A stretch of 64,000 bases of DNA, from assembly GCF_001467525.1 (NCBI RefSeq), contig NZ_LNXS01000019.1, forward strand, positions 186,001-250,000, written 5' to 3'. A program made the translations under genes and the position numbers. Shown in pieces: positions 9,738 to 19,746 of the stretch. Source of the DNA: Legionella anisa (GTDB taxonomy: Bacteria > Pseudomonadota > Gammaproteobacteria > Legionellales > Legionellaceae). The number at the start of each line of letters is the position of its first letter. Position 1 is the stretch's first letter. Under the pieces are notes generated by a model that worked only from the letters and a program-made list of their open reading frames with translations, was not told the origin of the DNA and ran no database searches.

Positions 9738-10412
9738 TTAAGGCGCATACATCACCTGAACGTCAGTATTAAAGTTATTTAAAAAAGCACTCACTGGCAT
9801 AATCATAGGATCATGCTCTGCCATTGCTTGATGCAATACAGTCAATTTTTTCTGGCCTAGCAAATGAAAAAAAATCTTGCGACTTTTTAATAGCCTTTTT
9901 TTGGACAGACTTATTCGCTGATGGGGTGCAGTCTTCGGACTGACACGAACTACTGCAGCAGCATTATCATCCATCCCCATTACAAGCTCATCAGCGCACG
10001 GAAATAAAGAGGCAATATGCCCGTCCTCGCCCATTCCTAATATAACCGCATCAAAAGTAGGCAAAGAGGCGATTATATGCTCAGTTTGTTCTAGAGTATG
10101 ACCTTCTTTATATAAACTCAAAAAATGAGCTTTAGATGCCTCATGCTGAAGTAAAAAATGACGAACTAACCGTTCATTTCTATCCGGATCATCCGCAGAG
10201 ACACAACGCTCATCAGTTAAAGTTACAGTAATTTTATCCCAGGGAATATGAGTTTTCGCCAGAGCTTTGAATAAATCAATAGGAGTTTTTCCGCCTGAAA
10301 CTACTAAATAAGCATGGCCACGATGTTCTATGGCCTCACACAGAATCTGCTTTAGCTGACTAACCAGATCATCGGTTAATAAAGGGGCTTCACTAAAACT
10401 ACGTAACAGCAT
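9738..10412 (-). CDS. pgl: 6-phosphogluconolactonase
   Basis: 224 residues. It hydrolyses 6-phosphogluconolactone made by Zwf. It is of the NagB/SOL type: LVVSGGKTP near residue 35, TLTDERCVSADDPDRNERLV near 65-85 and GMGEDGHIASLFP near 125. The start was set at ATG 10412 because GGGGGAG precedes it by 4 bases and the protein then opens with a usual MLLRSF; the next ATG upstream (10442) would add ten residues inside zwf. The gene overlaps the zwf end by 14 bases. Confidence 0.92.
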   Translation of the reverse strand: MLLRSFSEAPLLTDDLVSQLKQILCEAIEHRGHAYLVVSGGKTPIDLFKALAKTHIPWDKITVTLTDERCVSADDPDRNERLVRHFLLQHEASKAHFLSLYKEGHTLEQTEHIIASLPTFDAVILGMGEDGHIASLFPCADELVMGMDDNAAAVVRVSPKTAPHQRISLSKKRLLKSRKIFFHLLGQKKLTVLHQAMAEHDPMIMPVSAFLNNFNTDVQVMYAP

Positions 10413-11886
10413 TTTGCTCCCCCCATACATGTGCTTTGCCATTATATAAACGAATTACTTCCAAAGGCCCCCAAGTACCCGATGGATAAGTATAGAGAGG
10501 GGTATCTTGTCTTTCCCATGCTTGCTTAATTTCATCAATCCATTTCCAGGCTTGCTCTACTTCTTCGCGGCTAACAAAGAGATATTGATGGCCTAACATC
10601 ACTTCCAACAATAAGCGCTCATACGCATCAGCAATTCTTTGTGAATTGAACAGATGATTGAAGTTTAAATCCAGCTTACTGTCTCTTAATTGCATGCTTT
10701 CACTGAGGCCAGGAATTTTATTCATCATCCGCAGTTCTACGCCTTCATCGGGTTGCAAACGAATGATGAGTTGGTTAGGAGAGAGCTCTTGTTTGAATTG
10801 TTTAAAAATATTGTAAGGCTGAGGTTTAAAGTAAATGACCACTTCACTCTGTTTTTTTGATAGTCTTTTACCTGTTAATAAATAAAAAGGAACGCCAGAC
10901 CAGCGCCAATTATCTATATATGCTTTAATTGCAACAAAAGTTTCAGTGGTTGATCCTTTATGAGCACCTTCTTCATTTAGATATCCAGGCACCTGTTGGC
11001 CTTTAATCATGTTTCCCGCATATTGAGCTCGCACTGTATGTTCGTGAACATGTGTATCAGAAATAGTCCGTAATGACTTTAATACTTTTAACTTTTCGCT
11101 ACGAATACATTCGGCAGATAAGCTCATTGGCGGCTCCATTGCCAAAAGAGACAATATTTGTAATAAATGATTTTGCAGCATATCCCTTACTTGACCTGAT
11201 TTATCATAATAACCCCACCGTCCTTCGACGCCTACTTCTTCCGCAACGGTAATTTCAACCTTATCAATTGCCTGATTATCCCAATTTGAGGAAAAAATCG
11301 CATTAGCAAAGCGCAGTACCAGAAGATTCAATACGGTTTCTTTACCTAAATAATGATCAATTCGATAAATCTGCTCTTCAGCAAAAAAGTGAGCAACCTC
11401 ATCATTAATTGCAATAGATGAAGGCAAATCATGGCCAATTGGTTTTTCTAAAACGACGCGTGATGGTTGCTTGGTTAAACCAATACTAGAAAGACCCTGA
11501 CAGGTTTGCGCATATAATGAAGGAGGAATCGCAAAATATGAAATAGTAATCCGGTCTGCACGATTTACATAATTCATTATTTTTGCATAATCCTCAGGCT
11601 TTGTAAGATCGATCGGGCAATAGGCCATCCTTTGAATAAGACGTGACCAAACCTGCTCCTCCAGTTCCTCACCAAGAAACATTTGAACTTTAGATTTTAT
11701 TAATCCGGCACAGTCCATTAATGTTAATGAGTCACGTGCACACCCGATAATACGTGTATTCGCGTGAAGCAAATGTGCTCGTTCTAACTGATACAAAGCG
11801 GGAAATAATTTACGACAGGAAAGATCCCCTAAAGCACCGAATATAATTAAATCACAAGGATACTTTACAGTGACTTCTTCGAGCAT
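10399..11886 (-). CDS. zwf: Glucose-6-phosphate 1-dehydrogenase
   Basis: 495 residues. It oxidises glucose 6-phosphate with NAD(P)+, the entry step of the cluster. FGALGDLSCRK near residue 16 is the coenzyme-binding fingerprint, EKPIG is at about 147-151 and the substrate signature RIDHYLGKE at about 175-183. The ATG at 11886 has AGGA five bases upstream; longer forms starting at 11901 or 11895 lack a spaced ribosome site. It is the first gene of the minus-strand glucose operon, so the operon promoter should lie in 11887-12169, where no clear consensus was seen. Confidence 0.95.
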   Translation of the reverse strand: MLEEVTVKYPCDLIIFGALGDLSCRKLFPALYQLERAHLLHANTRIIGCARDSLTLMDCAGLIKSKVQMFLGEELEEQVWSRLIQRMAYCPIDLTKPEDYAKIMNYVNRADRITISYFAIPPSLYAQTCQGLSSIGLTKQPSRVVLEKPIGHDLPSSIAINDEVAHFFAEEQIYRIDHYLGKETVLNLLVLRFANAIFSSNWDNQAIDKVEITVAEEVGVEGRWGYYDKSGQVRDMLQNHLLQILSLLAMEPPMSLSAECIRSEKLKVLKSLRTISDTHVHEHTVRAQYAGNMIKGQQVPGYLNEEGAHKGSTTETFVAIKAYIDNWRWSGVPFYLLTGKRLSKKQSEVVIYFKPQPYNIFKQFKQELSPNQLIIRLQPDEGVELRMMNKIPGLSESMQLRDSKLDLNFNHLFNSQRIADAYERLLLEVMLGHQYLFVSREEVEQAWKWIDEIKQAWERQDTPLYTYPSGTWGPLEVIRLYNGKAHVWGEQNAVT

Positions 11887-12169
11887 GCTCATCCTAAACA
11901 ATCATTTTTTGAGGTTCAATACTAAATTGAAAGACAGTACAGATCAACTCCAATCAAATTATTTGGAAAAGCAACCACAATATGCATGAACTATTTAATA
12001 TGCTGAATTTTCAGGGTAATCATTGCAAAACCTTTTTTTTATGCTATATGAAATAAATAAGATAGCCGTTCGCTTCTGCCTGACATCCAATGGCTTAGCT
12101 ATGGAGCGATGACTTAGATGAGTAATTTGTATGTACTTACCTTAACTAAATCATTATTAGGAGAAGCAA

Positions 12170-12415
12170 ATGCTTAATAAGAGATTTTCAGAAAGACTTA
12201 ATAAAGAGCTTGATAATATTGGCGCACCCGAATCAAGTGCAGAGCGCATTGAAGTATTATCAAAACTGGTTAAGATTCCCAAGTTTAAAGCAGAAGCATT
12301 GCTGAATGGCGCAACAAGTCCAGATGAAAAGCTGCTCAACGCATTAGCACAAGAATTCGAAGTCAGTGCGGATTGGCTAGTGGGTAAAAGCGATAAAAGC
12401 GATTCATCACATTAA
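12170..12415 (+). CDS. Small XRE/Cro-CI-like DNA-binding protein
   Basis: 81 residues, preceded by AGGAG at good spacing. The pattern FSERLNKELDNIGAP...RIEVLSKLVKIPKFKAEALLNGATSPDEKLLNALAQEFEVSADWLVGK follows the phage-repressor HTH layout: a first helix, a degenerate turn, then the typical LLNALAQEFEVSADWLVG end (motif split here into parts of the whole protein, about residues 6-73). The recognition helix is unusual, so DNA binding is inferred from the overall layout. It is divergent from zwf across 283 bases and could regulate either the glucose operon or the next gene; nothing proves this. Confidence 0.65.
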   Translation: MLNKRFSERLNKELDNIGAPESSAERIEVLSKLVKIPKFKAEALLNGATSPDEKLLNALAQEFEVSADWLVGKSDKSDSSH

Positions 12416-12495
12416 TAAATATGTCGTTAATACTCGCATAATTTATATTGGCTATAATTAGATCAAAATGGTCGCGATTATGGGGTATTTGTATT

Positions 12496-14229
12496 ATGCG
12501 TACACTGATTGAAATCGATACAACAACCGTAGACTCATTAACAAAAAAAATCGGAAATTATCCTTATGAAGGGACAGTTTGCCTCAGCGAAGAAGGAAGA
12601 GAGGAGTTATATAAAGGGATAGAAGAATATGAAAAAGATCGTCTTATTTTAGCTAAAGCTTATTCAGATAAATATCATGAAAATATAGACCCTTATGATT
12701 CCTCTGATCCTCAATTTTTTAGGAAAAAACTCATAGAATACATTCAGACGCATCCCGTCCCTATTTTCGAGGGCGACCCTAAGATAAGAGAAACCAATCC
12801 GGAAGAAGCTACCATAGAAATGGAAAAATTTCTTGGTAAACAAGGTGTTCATTTATACAAACTCGCGTTGCAAGAAGAAATGTGTAGCAGAGAATTTAGA
12901 GATGCAGTCGTCATCAAATCAACCTCTCATTTAAATGGGCCGAAATGGCAAGAACGTCCTGTAGTGATCGTAGCAGGCCCTTCGGCCTCTGGAAAATCCC
13001 ATGCTGCTAAGGCTGCAATGGATAAAGCCAATCAATTTTTAAAAGCTGACTTTCATGATATGAGTGGAAATAATGTCATTGCTGCTGATGGGGGGATTAT
13101 CCGTGAAGTGTCTCAAACGCGCAAATTTGTCATTCAATTAGCCAATAATCAAGGATATACGGGTATTAGTGATTTATATAGCAAATCGAATTCACTTATG
13201 GATGGTATAAAAGATAGAGTACGTGAAGCAGCATTTTTAACTCCAGAATTAGGCGTTGTCATTCCAGAAACATTTACATCATGGATCGTGTCTAATAAAG
13301 GAAAAGGAATGCTGAAAAAAATTGAACAGTTAAGTGACACAAAACATATTTTTACACGTGTAGAAGGTCATGAGCGCAGCAATTTTAAAAAAGTTGTCGC
13401 CTTTATGGGGTCAAGACGGGCCTGGAAAACAAAGGACTTTACACAGCAAGAACTAGACTTGAATTGTGAGGGTTTATCAGAATCTAAAGCATATAATTCT
13501 AATGCATTTTTCCTCGGTGAATTAGGCTCAAAGCACGCAGAAAACTGGTTTAAGAAAAACAGCAAAGACCAATTAAATATGATCATAACCAATGATCTCA
13601 TTCTTTTAAAACCAGACCCTGATCAACCTGGAAACTGGATTGCCGCTGAAAAAAACGATAAAGGCGCTCGCTTATTCTCTGAAAGCGTCTATGAACAATG
13701 GCAAGGATTACCCTCTAAACCTGATTTAATCGACTACTGCAACTCAGTTTCTCGCAGCATCATTACCACTTCACCACAAATGGCCTTTGCCATAGCCCAA
13801 AACAAAATTACACTAAGAATAGAAGCGGTCCATGAAAAAATAGATAAGGTATTGCGTAATTCGCCAATTAATGAAGAAAGACTCAGGTATTTAAACTTAA
13901 GACAGGAACTCTTAAAAGGACTTACTAATTTTTCTCTTGAGAATTTAGAAAGCTGGAGTGATATCGAGCAAATGAGGAATCAACTCGACGGGCAGATACT
14001 CGTGTTAAAAAGCGATCCTAGTGCGAAGAAGATCTTTACCAAAACAACATCGGATGCGATAAATACATTCACAGCAATGCTTGATAGAGCAACTAAGGAA
14101 CTCCAAAATGGCTCAACTTTCTACGAAGATCGAGCTGAAACGTGCTTCTTTAAAAGAAAATATCAAGAAGCTCTTTCTGAAGGCGATGGGAAAAAGGAAG
14201 AGGATACGAGCACCTGTTCCCCCACTTAA
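12496..14229 (+). CDS. P-loop NTPase/kinase-like protein, candidate Dot/Icm effector
   Basis: 577 residues. A clear Walker A, GPSASGKS, sits at about 161-168 after a hydrophobic strand (VVIVA), and an NVIAADGGIIREV segment about 30 residues later recalls the Asp/Arg substrate loop of zeta-toxin and small-molecule kinases. The N-terminal 150 and C-terminal 250 residues match nothing I recognise; the C-terminal part is helical. The last 20 residues are rich in Gly, Lys and Glu (EGDGKKEED then TSTCSPT), like Dot/Icm secretion tails. A TATAAT at 12453-12458 lies over the alternative TTG start 12448, supporting ATG 12496. Phosphotransferase activity and secretion are inference. Confidence 0.6.
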   Translation: MRTLIEIDTTTVDSLTKKIGNYPYEGTVCLSEEGREELYKGIEEYEKDRLILAKAYSDKYHENIDPYDSSDPQFFRKKLIEYIQTHPVPIFEGDPKIRETNPEEATIEMEKFLGKQGVHLYKLALQEEMCSREFRDAVVIKSTSHLNGPKWQERPVVIVAGPSASGKSHAAKAAMDKANQFLKADFHDMSGNNVIAADGGIIREVSQTRKFVIQLANNQGYTGISDLYSKSNSLMDGIKDRVREAAFLTPELGVVIPETFTSWIVSNKGKGMLKKIEQLSDTKHIFTRVEGHERSNFKKVVAFMGSRRAWKTKDFTQQELDLNCEGLSESKAYNSNAFFLGELGSKHAENWFKKNSKDQLNMIITNDLILLKPDPDQPGNWIAAEKNDKGARLFSESVYEQWQGLPSKPDLIDYCNSVSRSIITTSPQMAFAIAQNKITLRIEAVHEKIDKVLRNSPINEERLRYLNLRQELLKGLTNFSLENLESWSDIEQMRNQLDGQILVLKSDPSAKKIFTKTTSDAINTFTAMLDRATKELQNGSTFYEDRAETCFFKRKYQEALSEGDGKKEEDTSTCSPT

Positions 14230-14472
14230 AAAAACTTCAGGATTTTATTAGGGTCTGCAAGAGAAATAATTCGCTCTGCAATGTTCGTAATGCCAATTTC
14301 CCTGGCTTTTTAGGTTACCCAGGATAAATTACATACAACAAGGATGTTTGTAGGTCTTTTTTTAACCAAAAATTTCATTCCTTGTTTTAAAATAGATATT
14401 ACTTTACAATTTTTCCGCATAATTTGGTTATAATTTATATTTTCTAGATTTTTTTAAAACGTAATCATTGGA
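14230..14472. other. Gap with a possible decayed ORF remnant
   Basis: On the minus strand from about 14378 a peptide starting MKFLVKKRPTNILVVCNLSW is read, meets an in-frame stop, then continues with NIAERIISLADPNKILKFF up to the end of the P-loop gene. It looks like a degenerate coding fragment of unknown origin. The rest is AT-rich. Confidence 0.25.
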
Positions 14473-16020
14473 ATGAGCGTGTCTAAAGTCAATAGTTATC
14501 AATATAAATGGTATGCTTTTATTGGAATCGCCTTACTCTCTTTTGGGTGTTATCTCGATTATACAGTAGTGAATGTTGCCTTACCCACCATACAACAGGA
14601 ACTCCAAGCAAACCTCGTCTCAATGCAATGGATAATGAATATTTACTTTCTGGCATTATGTGTTTTAGCGACAGTTATGGGAGGCTTTGGTGATTTATAT
14701 GGCCGTCGACGTTGCCTATATCTTGGTAGCGTAATTTTTGTTATTGCGTCGATTATCGCTGGCATTTCTTCCAATATCCATTGGCTCATTTTGGGTCGAC
14801 TACTCCAAGGAGTCGGAGCTGCAATCATCTTCCCTCTAGGTCTTTCATTGCTTCCACAGTTTTTTCCTGAAGAAGAACGGGGTAAAGCTGTAGCATGGTT
14901 TGGGAGTATAGGTGGTATGGCATTGGCTTTAGGTCCTCTTTTAGGTGGACTCATTGTCACTTATTTAGGATGGAGATGGATTTTTTTCATTAATATCCCT
15001 ATCTGCTTATTAGGGTACTTATTTTGTTTCAAATCAGTTTCAGAATCGCAAACAAATGCCCATCAACTTGCCTTAGATATAAAAGGCATGTTCTTACTTG
15101 CATTTACCATAAGTGGCATAGTGCTTGGTTTAATTTATAGCCAAACCTATGGTTGGACTGCATCCCTGACTTTAATCTGTTTTGCTGTGGCCATTATTAC
15201 AGGTATCTTATTAATTAAAGCCGAAGAGAATCACCCTAATCCCCTTATTGATTTTAAAGTTTATTCGAATTTGCTCTTTTCGGCAGGAGCTATTCTCTGC
15301 TTTTTAGCGGGAATGTTAAGTTCTGTTACTTTGTTTTTTGATCCTCAATATTTACAAATCATAAAAAATCACTCTGCAGAGCTATCCGGATTTATTTTAT
15401 TCGCTATTCCAGCCTCTGTTTTTTTAATCGCATTTTTTGCAGGAAAACTCATGAGTCGCCTGGGATTATTACATACCATTTTATTAGGATTGTTCTTCGC
15501 ATGTTTTGCTACTCTATTACAAGTGTTCTTTACCAGTAATATCTCCCTATTTTATGTTATTTTTGCATTTATTTGCCTTGGTAGCATGTGGGCAATGGGT
15601 AACACCGCTTCAGTCATTGCGGCACAAACAGCTGTAGGTCCTGAACGTGCAAGCGTGGCAACAGGCTCTATGGTCACTTTGTTTAATATCGGGGGATCTT
15701 TAGGCTTAACACTTGCGATTGTTATTTATAATTTTGTCACGAATAACCTTTTATCGAAGTCTAGTGAACTAAACGAATCACAAATTTCCAGTTTAAAGGA
15801 TTTCATCGCAAATCCTGCTCATTCGCTACAAATTCCTGAAAATGATGTAATTCATCCATTATTTAATAAAATATTCATGAATGGTTTTATTGGGGTGATG
15901 GCGTTTTTATTCATCTCTTCACTTAGTGCATTCCTAGTGGTTTGGCAAAGTAACCGCGCTGAAAGCAGAATCAAAGTAAATACACTTGCCAATGTTAAAC
16001 GAAATAGTTCCATCGCCTAA
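14473..16020 (+). CDS. MFS drug:proton antiporter, 14-TM EmrB/QacA (DHA2) type
   Basis: 515 residues with about 14 predicted membrane helices. The DHA2 marks are present: LDYTVVNVALPTIQ in TM1, GDLYGRRR in the 2-3 loop, and the antiporter motif C in TM5 (GPLLGGLIV, about residues 156-164). Such pumps export drugs or toxic metabolites in exchange for protons. No EmrA-like partner or regulator is adjacent, so it probably works alone. The ribosome site before ATG 14473 is weak. It is convergent with rimK, 24 bases apart, with no hairpin between. Confidence 0.88.
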   Translation: MSVSKVNSYQYKWYAFIGIALLSFGCYLDYTVVNVALPTIQQELQANLVSMQWIMNIYFLALCVLATVMGGFGDLYGRRRCLYLGSVIFVIASIIAGISSNIHWLILGRLLQGVGAAIIFPLGLSLLPQFFPEEERGKAVAWFGSIGGMALALGPLLGGLIVTYLGWRWIFFINIPICLLGYLFCFKSVSESQTNAHQLALDIKGMFLLAFTISGIVLGLIYSQTYGWTASLTLICFAVAIITGILLIKAEENHPNPLIDFKVYSNLLFSAGAILCFLAGMLSSVTLFFDPQYLQIIKNHSAELSGFILFAIPASVFLIAFFAGKLMSRLGLLHTILLGLFFACFATLLQVFFTSNISLFYVIFAFICLGSMWAMGNTASVIAAQTAVGPERASVATGSMVTLFNIGGSLGLTLAIVIYNFVTNNLLSKSSELNESQISSLKDFIANPAHSLQIPENDVIHPLFNKIFMNGFIGVMAFLFISSLSAFLVVWQSNRAESRIKVNTLANVKRNSSIA

Positions 16021-16044
16021 TCAAGCGGGACTGTTGCACTTACA

Positions 16045-16953
16045 TTAACCATGAAACCTATCATTGGCACTAATCGGTTTTGCATGCTTCTCAATATATT
16101 CAATAATTTTTCCAGCAATATTAATACCAGTAGCTTTTTCTACGCCTTCAAGACCAGGTGAAGAATTGATTTCCAAAACTAAAGGCCCATGATTGGAGCG
16201 AATTAAATCCACACCGGCAACTTTTAAGCCCATCGTTTTAGCGGCACTGACTGCAATTGAGCGCTCTTGTGGCGATAATTTTACTTTGACGGCTTTTCCG
16301 CCCTGATGAACATTAGCACGAAATTCCCCATCTTTTGCCTGGCGTTTTACAGCGGCAACTACTTTCTCCCCTACAACAAAACAACGGATATCGACACCTT
16401 TTGATTCTTCAATAAATTCCTGCACCAAAATGTTGGCATGCATTTCTTTAAATGCATTAATGATACTCACCGCGGATTGATGACTGTCTGCCAGGATTAC
16501 GCCTTTGCCTTGTGTTCCTTCCAACAACTTAATCACTAAAGGTGCACCACCAACCATGCGTACTAAATCCTCAGTGTCATCAGGTGATTGAGCAAAGCTA
16601 GTCAATGGCATAGGAATACCTTTGCGTGCTAATAACTGTAAGGAGCGAAATTTATCTCGAGAACGTGCGATTGCTAAAGACTCATTTAAAGGATACATAC
16701 CCATTGTTTCCAAATGACGCAACACTGCAGTTCCATAATAAGTATTCGATGCACCAATTCTTGGAATCACTGCATCAAAATGAGGCAAAGGAGACCCACC
16801 CCGATAATGTACCTTAGGACAGGAGGCTGCGACATTCATATAACAATATAAAGGATTAATAATTCTAATTTCATGACCAGCAGCTTCGCCCTCTTCCTTC
16901 AGACGCTTGTGAGAGTACAAATGTGGATTGGTGGCCAATATTGCAATTTTCAT
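16045..16953 (-). CDS. rimK: RimK-type ATP-grasp ligase (ribosomal protein S6 glutamate ligase family)
   Basis: 302 residues. The family adds glutamates to the C-terminus of ribosomal protein S6 with ATP. The N-terminus [20 protein letters not shown] is the usual RimK pre-ATP-grasp region. ATP-grasp marks follow: [15 protein letters not shown] near 140-155, [22 protein letters not shown] near 200-220 and [20 protein letters not shown] near 245-265, with metal-binding Glu and Asn. The ATG start at 16953 is preferred over TTG 16971; GAGGAA lies 12 bases upstream, slightly far. It is a single gene here. Confidence 0.9.
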   Translation of the reverse strand: MKIAILATNPHLYSHKRLKEEGEAAGHEIRIINPLYCYMNVAASCPKVHYRGGSPLPHFDAVIPRIGASNTYYGTAVLRHLETMGMYPLNESLAIARSRDKFRSLQLLARKGIPMPLTSFAQSPDDTEDLVRMVGGAPLVIKLLEGTQGKGVILADSHQSAVSIINAFKEMHANILVQEFIEESKGVDIRCFVVGEKVVAAVKRQAKDGEFRANVHQGGKAVKVKLSPQERSIAVSAAKTMGLKVAGVDLIRSNHGPLVLEINSSPGLEGVEKATGINIAGKIIEYIEKHAKPISANDRFHG

Positions 16954-17109
16954 GAAAAACGTGTTCCTCAACTTTTTTTATTTTTATTATTAGAAATTCC
17001 TGGATGACTAAAACTTTATTTACAACGGGTTCGTATAAATAAAGCCTAGTCCAAAAAATGGAAATTCACATTGGAAAAATGAAAATATGTTTATAAAAAA
17101 TCCTCTATC

Positions 17110-17751
17110 TTAAGAAACCAATAACAGGTAATCCTTGGCTAATAAATCAGCATGATGCGGCGTAGTAAAAAATGCATTAAGTTCACCCTGAGGGTTAAAT
17201 AGCATTAAAGCGCCACTATGCTGAATATCATAATTTGTTGAATCATTTCCTTTCTCAATTACTTTAGCGTAAGCAATACCCATTTCCCGAGTCATCAATT
17301 TAATGGATTCTTCATCTCCTCGTGCTCCGTAAAAATCAGGATGGAATGAAGTCACATAACTGCCTAATTTCTCTTGGTCATCACGCTCTGGATCGATTGA
17401 TATCATCACGATGCGGGGTAAATTCTTTACACCCTTATCTTCAAGCAGATGATACATTTTTGTTAATTCTGCCATAGTAGTTGGGCAAACATAGCCACAG
17501 TTTGTAAAGCCAAAAAACAGTACAGTCCATTTTCCTTTTAAGCTCTTATTATCAAATGATTTCGAATCAATTCCTGTCAAACTGAATCGATTAACCGGTC
17601 GTGGATTTTCAAGGTAGGTGCCATGAAAATTCGACACATCAATTTTTTTCTTAAAATGGACATGTTGGCCTACAAAGATTCCCGAAAATAATCCTGCAAG
17701 AGCCAGCAAAACAACTACAGTAAAGGTAACGCTTTTAGCCTTTAAACTCAT
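17110..17751 (-). CDS. SCO1/SenC-type copper chaperone for cytochrome c oxidase
   Basis: 213 residues with one N-terminal membrane anchor (about 10-28) and a thioredoxin-like periplasmic domain. Copper ligands are the CGYVCP pair near residue 85 and a histidine in YDIQHSGALML near 175. It delivers copper to the CuA centre of cytochrome oxidase subunit II. A strong AAGGAGGT lies 3-4 bases before ATG. It is the last gene of the surf1-SCO-like-ctaA-ctaB-sco1 series, after a 101-base gap. The coxABC structural genes are not in the window. Confidence 0.9.
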   Translation of the reverse strand: MSLKAKSVTFTVVVLLALAGLFSGIFVGQHVHFKKKIDVSNFHGTYLENPRPVNRFSLTGIDSKSFDNKSLKGKWTVLFFGFTNCGYVCPTTMAELTKMYHLLEDKGVKNLPRIVMISIDPERDDQEKLGSYVTSFHPDFYGARGDEESIKLMTREMGIAYAKVIEKGNDSTNYDIQHSGALMLFNPQGELNAFFTTPHHADLLAKDYLLLVS

Positions 17752-17852
17752 TTTACCTCCTTAGAGGAACGCATATGAAATAACTCTCATCAATCAATTT
17801 TCATAAGAAAATCGACTCACATTGTTCATAGAGTTTATTTCAATACCTATTC

Positions 17853-18743
17853 CTATAAATAATGATCAATCAATAAAAAAACAAACAATAACATCAAATA
17901 CACTATTGAAAATCTGAATGTTTGCATCGCAACCACAGGTTTATCTGTCCGATAGAGTTTATGCGACCAAAACAAAAATCGCGAACCCAGCACTAACGCA
18001 CCAATTAAATAAAATAAACCACTCATACCAATAACAAAGGGCAATACACTGACTACCAGTAATAAAATGGTATATAAATAAACATTCAATTTAGTAAATG
18101 CAATCCCATGGGTTACGGGCAACATTGGAATTTGTGCATGTTGATACTCTTCATAACGATAAATAGCCAAAGCCCAAAAATGAGGTGGTGTCCAAATAAA
18201 GATAATTAACACCAGCAATAAAGCTTGCGGGTCCAATTGATTGGTCACTGCGGTCCAACCAAGCAATGGTGGTGCAGCACCGGCTAATCCACCTATGACT
18301 ATGTTTTGTGAAGTAGCTCTTTTTAAATAGCCTGTATAAATACCCGCATAACCAATCAATGTAACAAAAGTCAGTAGTGCAGTTAATTGATTAACAAAAA
18401 CGACTAACACAGTCAGCCCCAGAGTTCCTATAATTACAGCAAACAATAAAGCTTGACGCACTGAAACTTGACCACTGGCAACAGGTCTTTTTTTGGTTCT
18501 AGCCATAATGGCATCAATTCGTTTATCCACCAAATGATTAATTGCAGCAGCACTTCCTGCGCATAATCCAATTCCGAATAATGAAAAAAACAATAAAGAC
18601 AGATTAACCCAACCTGGTGTAGCCAAATACATGCCGACAACTACCGTCAATAACATGAGCAATACGACTCGCGGCTTACATAACTCAAGGTAATCACGCC
18701 AAGCAGTTGACGAGGATTGAACTACATGATCAGCGTGCATCAT
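17853..18743 (-). CDS. ctaB: Protoheme IX farnesyltransferase (heme O synthase)
   Basis: 296 residues with about nine membrane helices. It is a UbiA-type prenyltransferase that converts heme B to heme O. The first Asp-rich motif is [19 protein letters not shown] (about 70-88), and [19 protein letters not shown] (about 195-213) is the second conserved loop. It overlaps ctaA by 14 bases, and the two enzymes act in sequence (heme O, then heme A). Confidence 0.95.
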   Translation of the reverse strand: MMHADHVVQSSSTAWRDYLELCKPRVVLLMLLTVVVGMYLATPGWVNLSLLFFSLFGIGLCAGSAAAINHLVDKRIDAIMARTKKRPVASGQVSVRQALLFAVIIGTLGLTVLVVFVNQLTALLTFVTLIGYAGIYTGYLKRATSQNIVIGGLAGAAPPLLGWTAVTNQLDPQALLLVLIIFIWTPPHFWALAIYRYEEYQHAQIPMLPVTHGIAFTKLNVYLYTILLLVVSVLPFVIGMSGLFYLIGALVLGSRFLFWSHKLYRTDKPVVAMQTFRFSIVYLMLLFVFLLIDHYL

Positions 18744-19746
18744 TTTGCCCCTTACGCGTAAAATGCAGTGTGCTAAAAAGTGTCGCTAATAATAACGCTG
18801 CGCCCCCATTATGAGCTACAGCGACACCAATTGGGAGTAAATAAATTACATTCAAGATACCTAAAGTAAATTGAACCAACACAAGTAACAACATCACTAC
18901 GGCTGCGGTTTTAAGATACTTAAAATCGCTTCTTCTTAAGATCCATAATGCGAGCACAAGAATATAAACAGCTGTGATTATTGCTCCCAATCGGTGAATG
19001 AATTGAATCGTTACTCGAACCTCATGATCAAGTAAACCACCTTGATAATTAGCTCCTACAGGTGAAAATAAATTAAATCCTTGTGCAAAATGCAAATCGG
19101 GTATCCATACCCCATTACACATTGGGAAACCAATACATGAAATCCCTGCATAATTTGAGCTTACCCAACCACCTAAAGCAATTTGTAGAAAAACGATAAT
19201 CACTGCGAGACGCAGCCAAAAACGCCATCGGGGTAAGTCTTTCCCTTTCAGTGAACTGATTTGCAAGCGAAAACGACTTAAACATGCAACGATAAGCATT
19301 CCACCTAAAAGATGTCCCATAACTACTACGGGTAACAGTTTCAAGGTTACTGTCCACATACCCAAAGCAGCTTGAAACAAAACCAGTATGATTAATGCTG
19401 CAGGTAAATGCCAAGGCAAATCATTACCTTGTATACGCTTACGTACTACATAAAAACAGATAAAAAAGATTAACAATGCCAAAGAACCTGCGGCATAACG
19501 ATGAACCATTTCCGTCCATGCTTTTCTAGACTCAATAGGAATTTGGGGGTATTGAGTTTGCGCGGCCTGCAATTTTTCCTTGGCGCTGGGAAGGACCATC
19601 TGGCCATAACAACCAGGCCAATCAGGACAACCCAAGCCAGCATCTGTCAAGCGTGTATAAGCGCCCAGCATGACGACTAATAAGGATAAAAGCACAGCGA
19701 ATGACACTGTATATCGTAATAATTTATTCCGCATCAGACTATTCAC
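18730..19746 (-). CDS. ctaA: Heme A synthase, COX15/CtaA family
   Basis: 338 residues with eight predicted membrane helices. It oxidises heme O to heme A. Visible marks are [21 protein letters not shown] (about 28-48), an EMVHRYAAG histidine helix (about 79-87), GHLLGG (about 144) and a second-half FIHRLGA (about 250). Cysteines around CIGFPMC match those in the extracytoplasmic loop. It overlaps ctaB downstream and the SCO-like gene upstream (8 bases), indicating one operon. Confidence 0.94.
   Translation of the reverse strand: MNSLMRNKLLRYTVSFAVLLSLLVVMLGAYTRLTDAGLGCPDWPGCYGQMVLPSAKEKLQAAQTQYPQIPIESRKAWTEMVHRYAAGSLALLIFFICFYVVRKRIQGNDLPWHLPAALIILVLFQAALGMWTVTLKLLPVVVMGHLLGGMLIVACLSRFRLQISSLKGKDLPRWRFWLRLAVIIVFLQIALGGWVSSNYAGISCIGFPMCNGVWIPDLHFAQGFNLFSPVGANYQGGLLDHEVRVTIQFIHRLGAIITAVYILVLALWILRRSDFKYLKTAAVVMLLLVLVQFTLGILNVIYLLPIGVAVAHNGGAALLLATLFSTLHFTRKGQNDAR

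Noticed and set aside
14405-14437. TTTACA and TATAAT upstream of the MFS gene
   Set aside because: Spacing is about 20 bases, too long for a confident sigma70 promoter.
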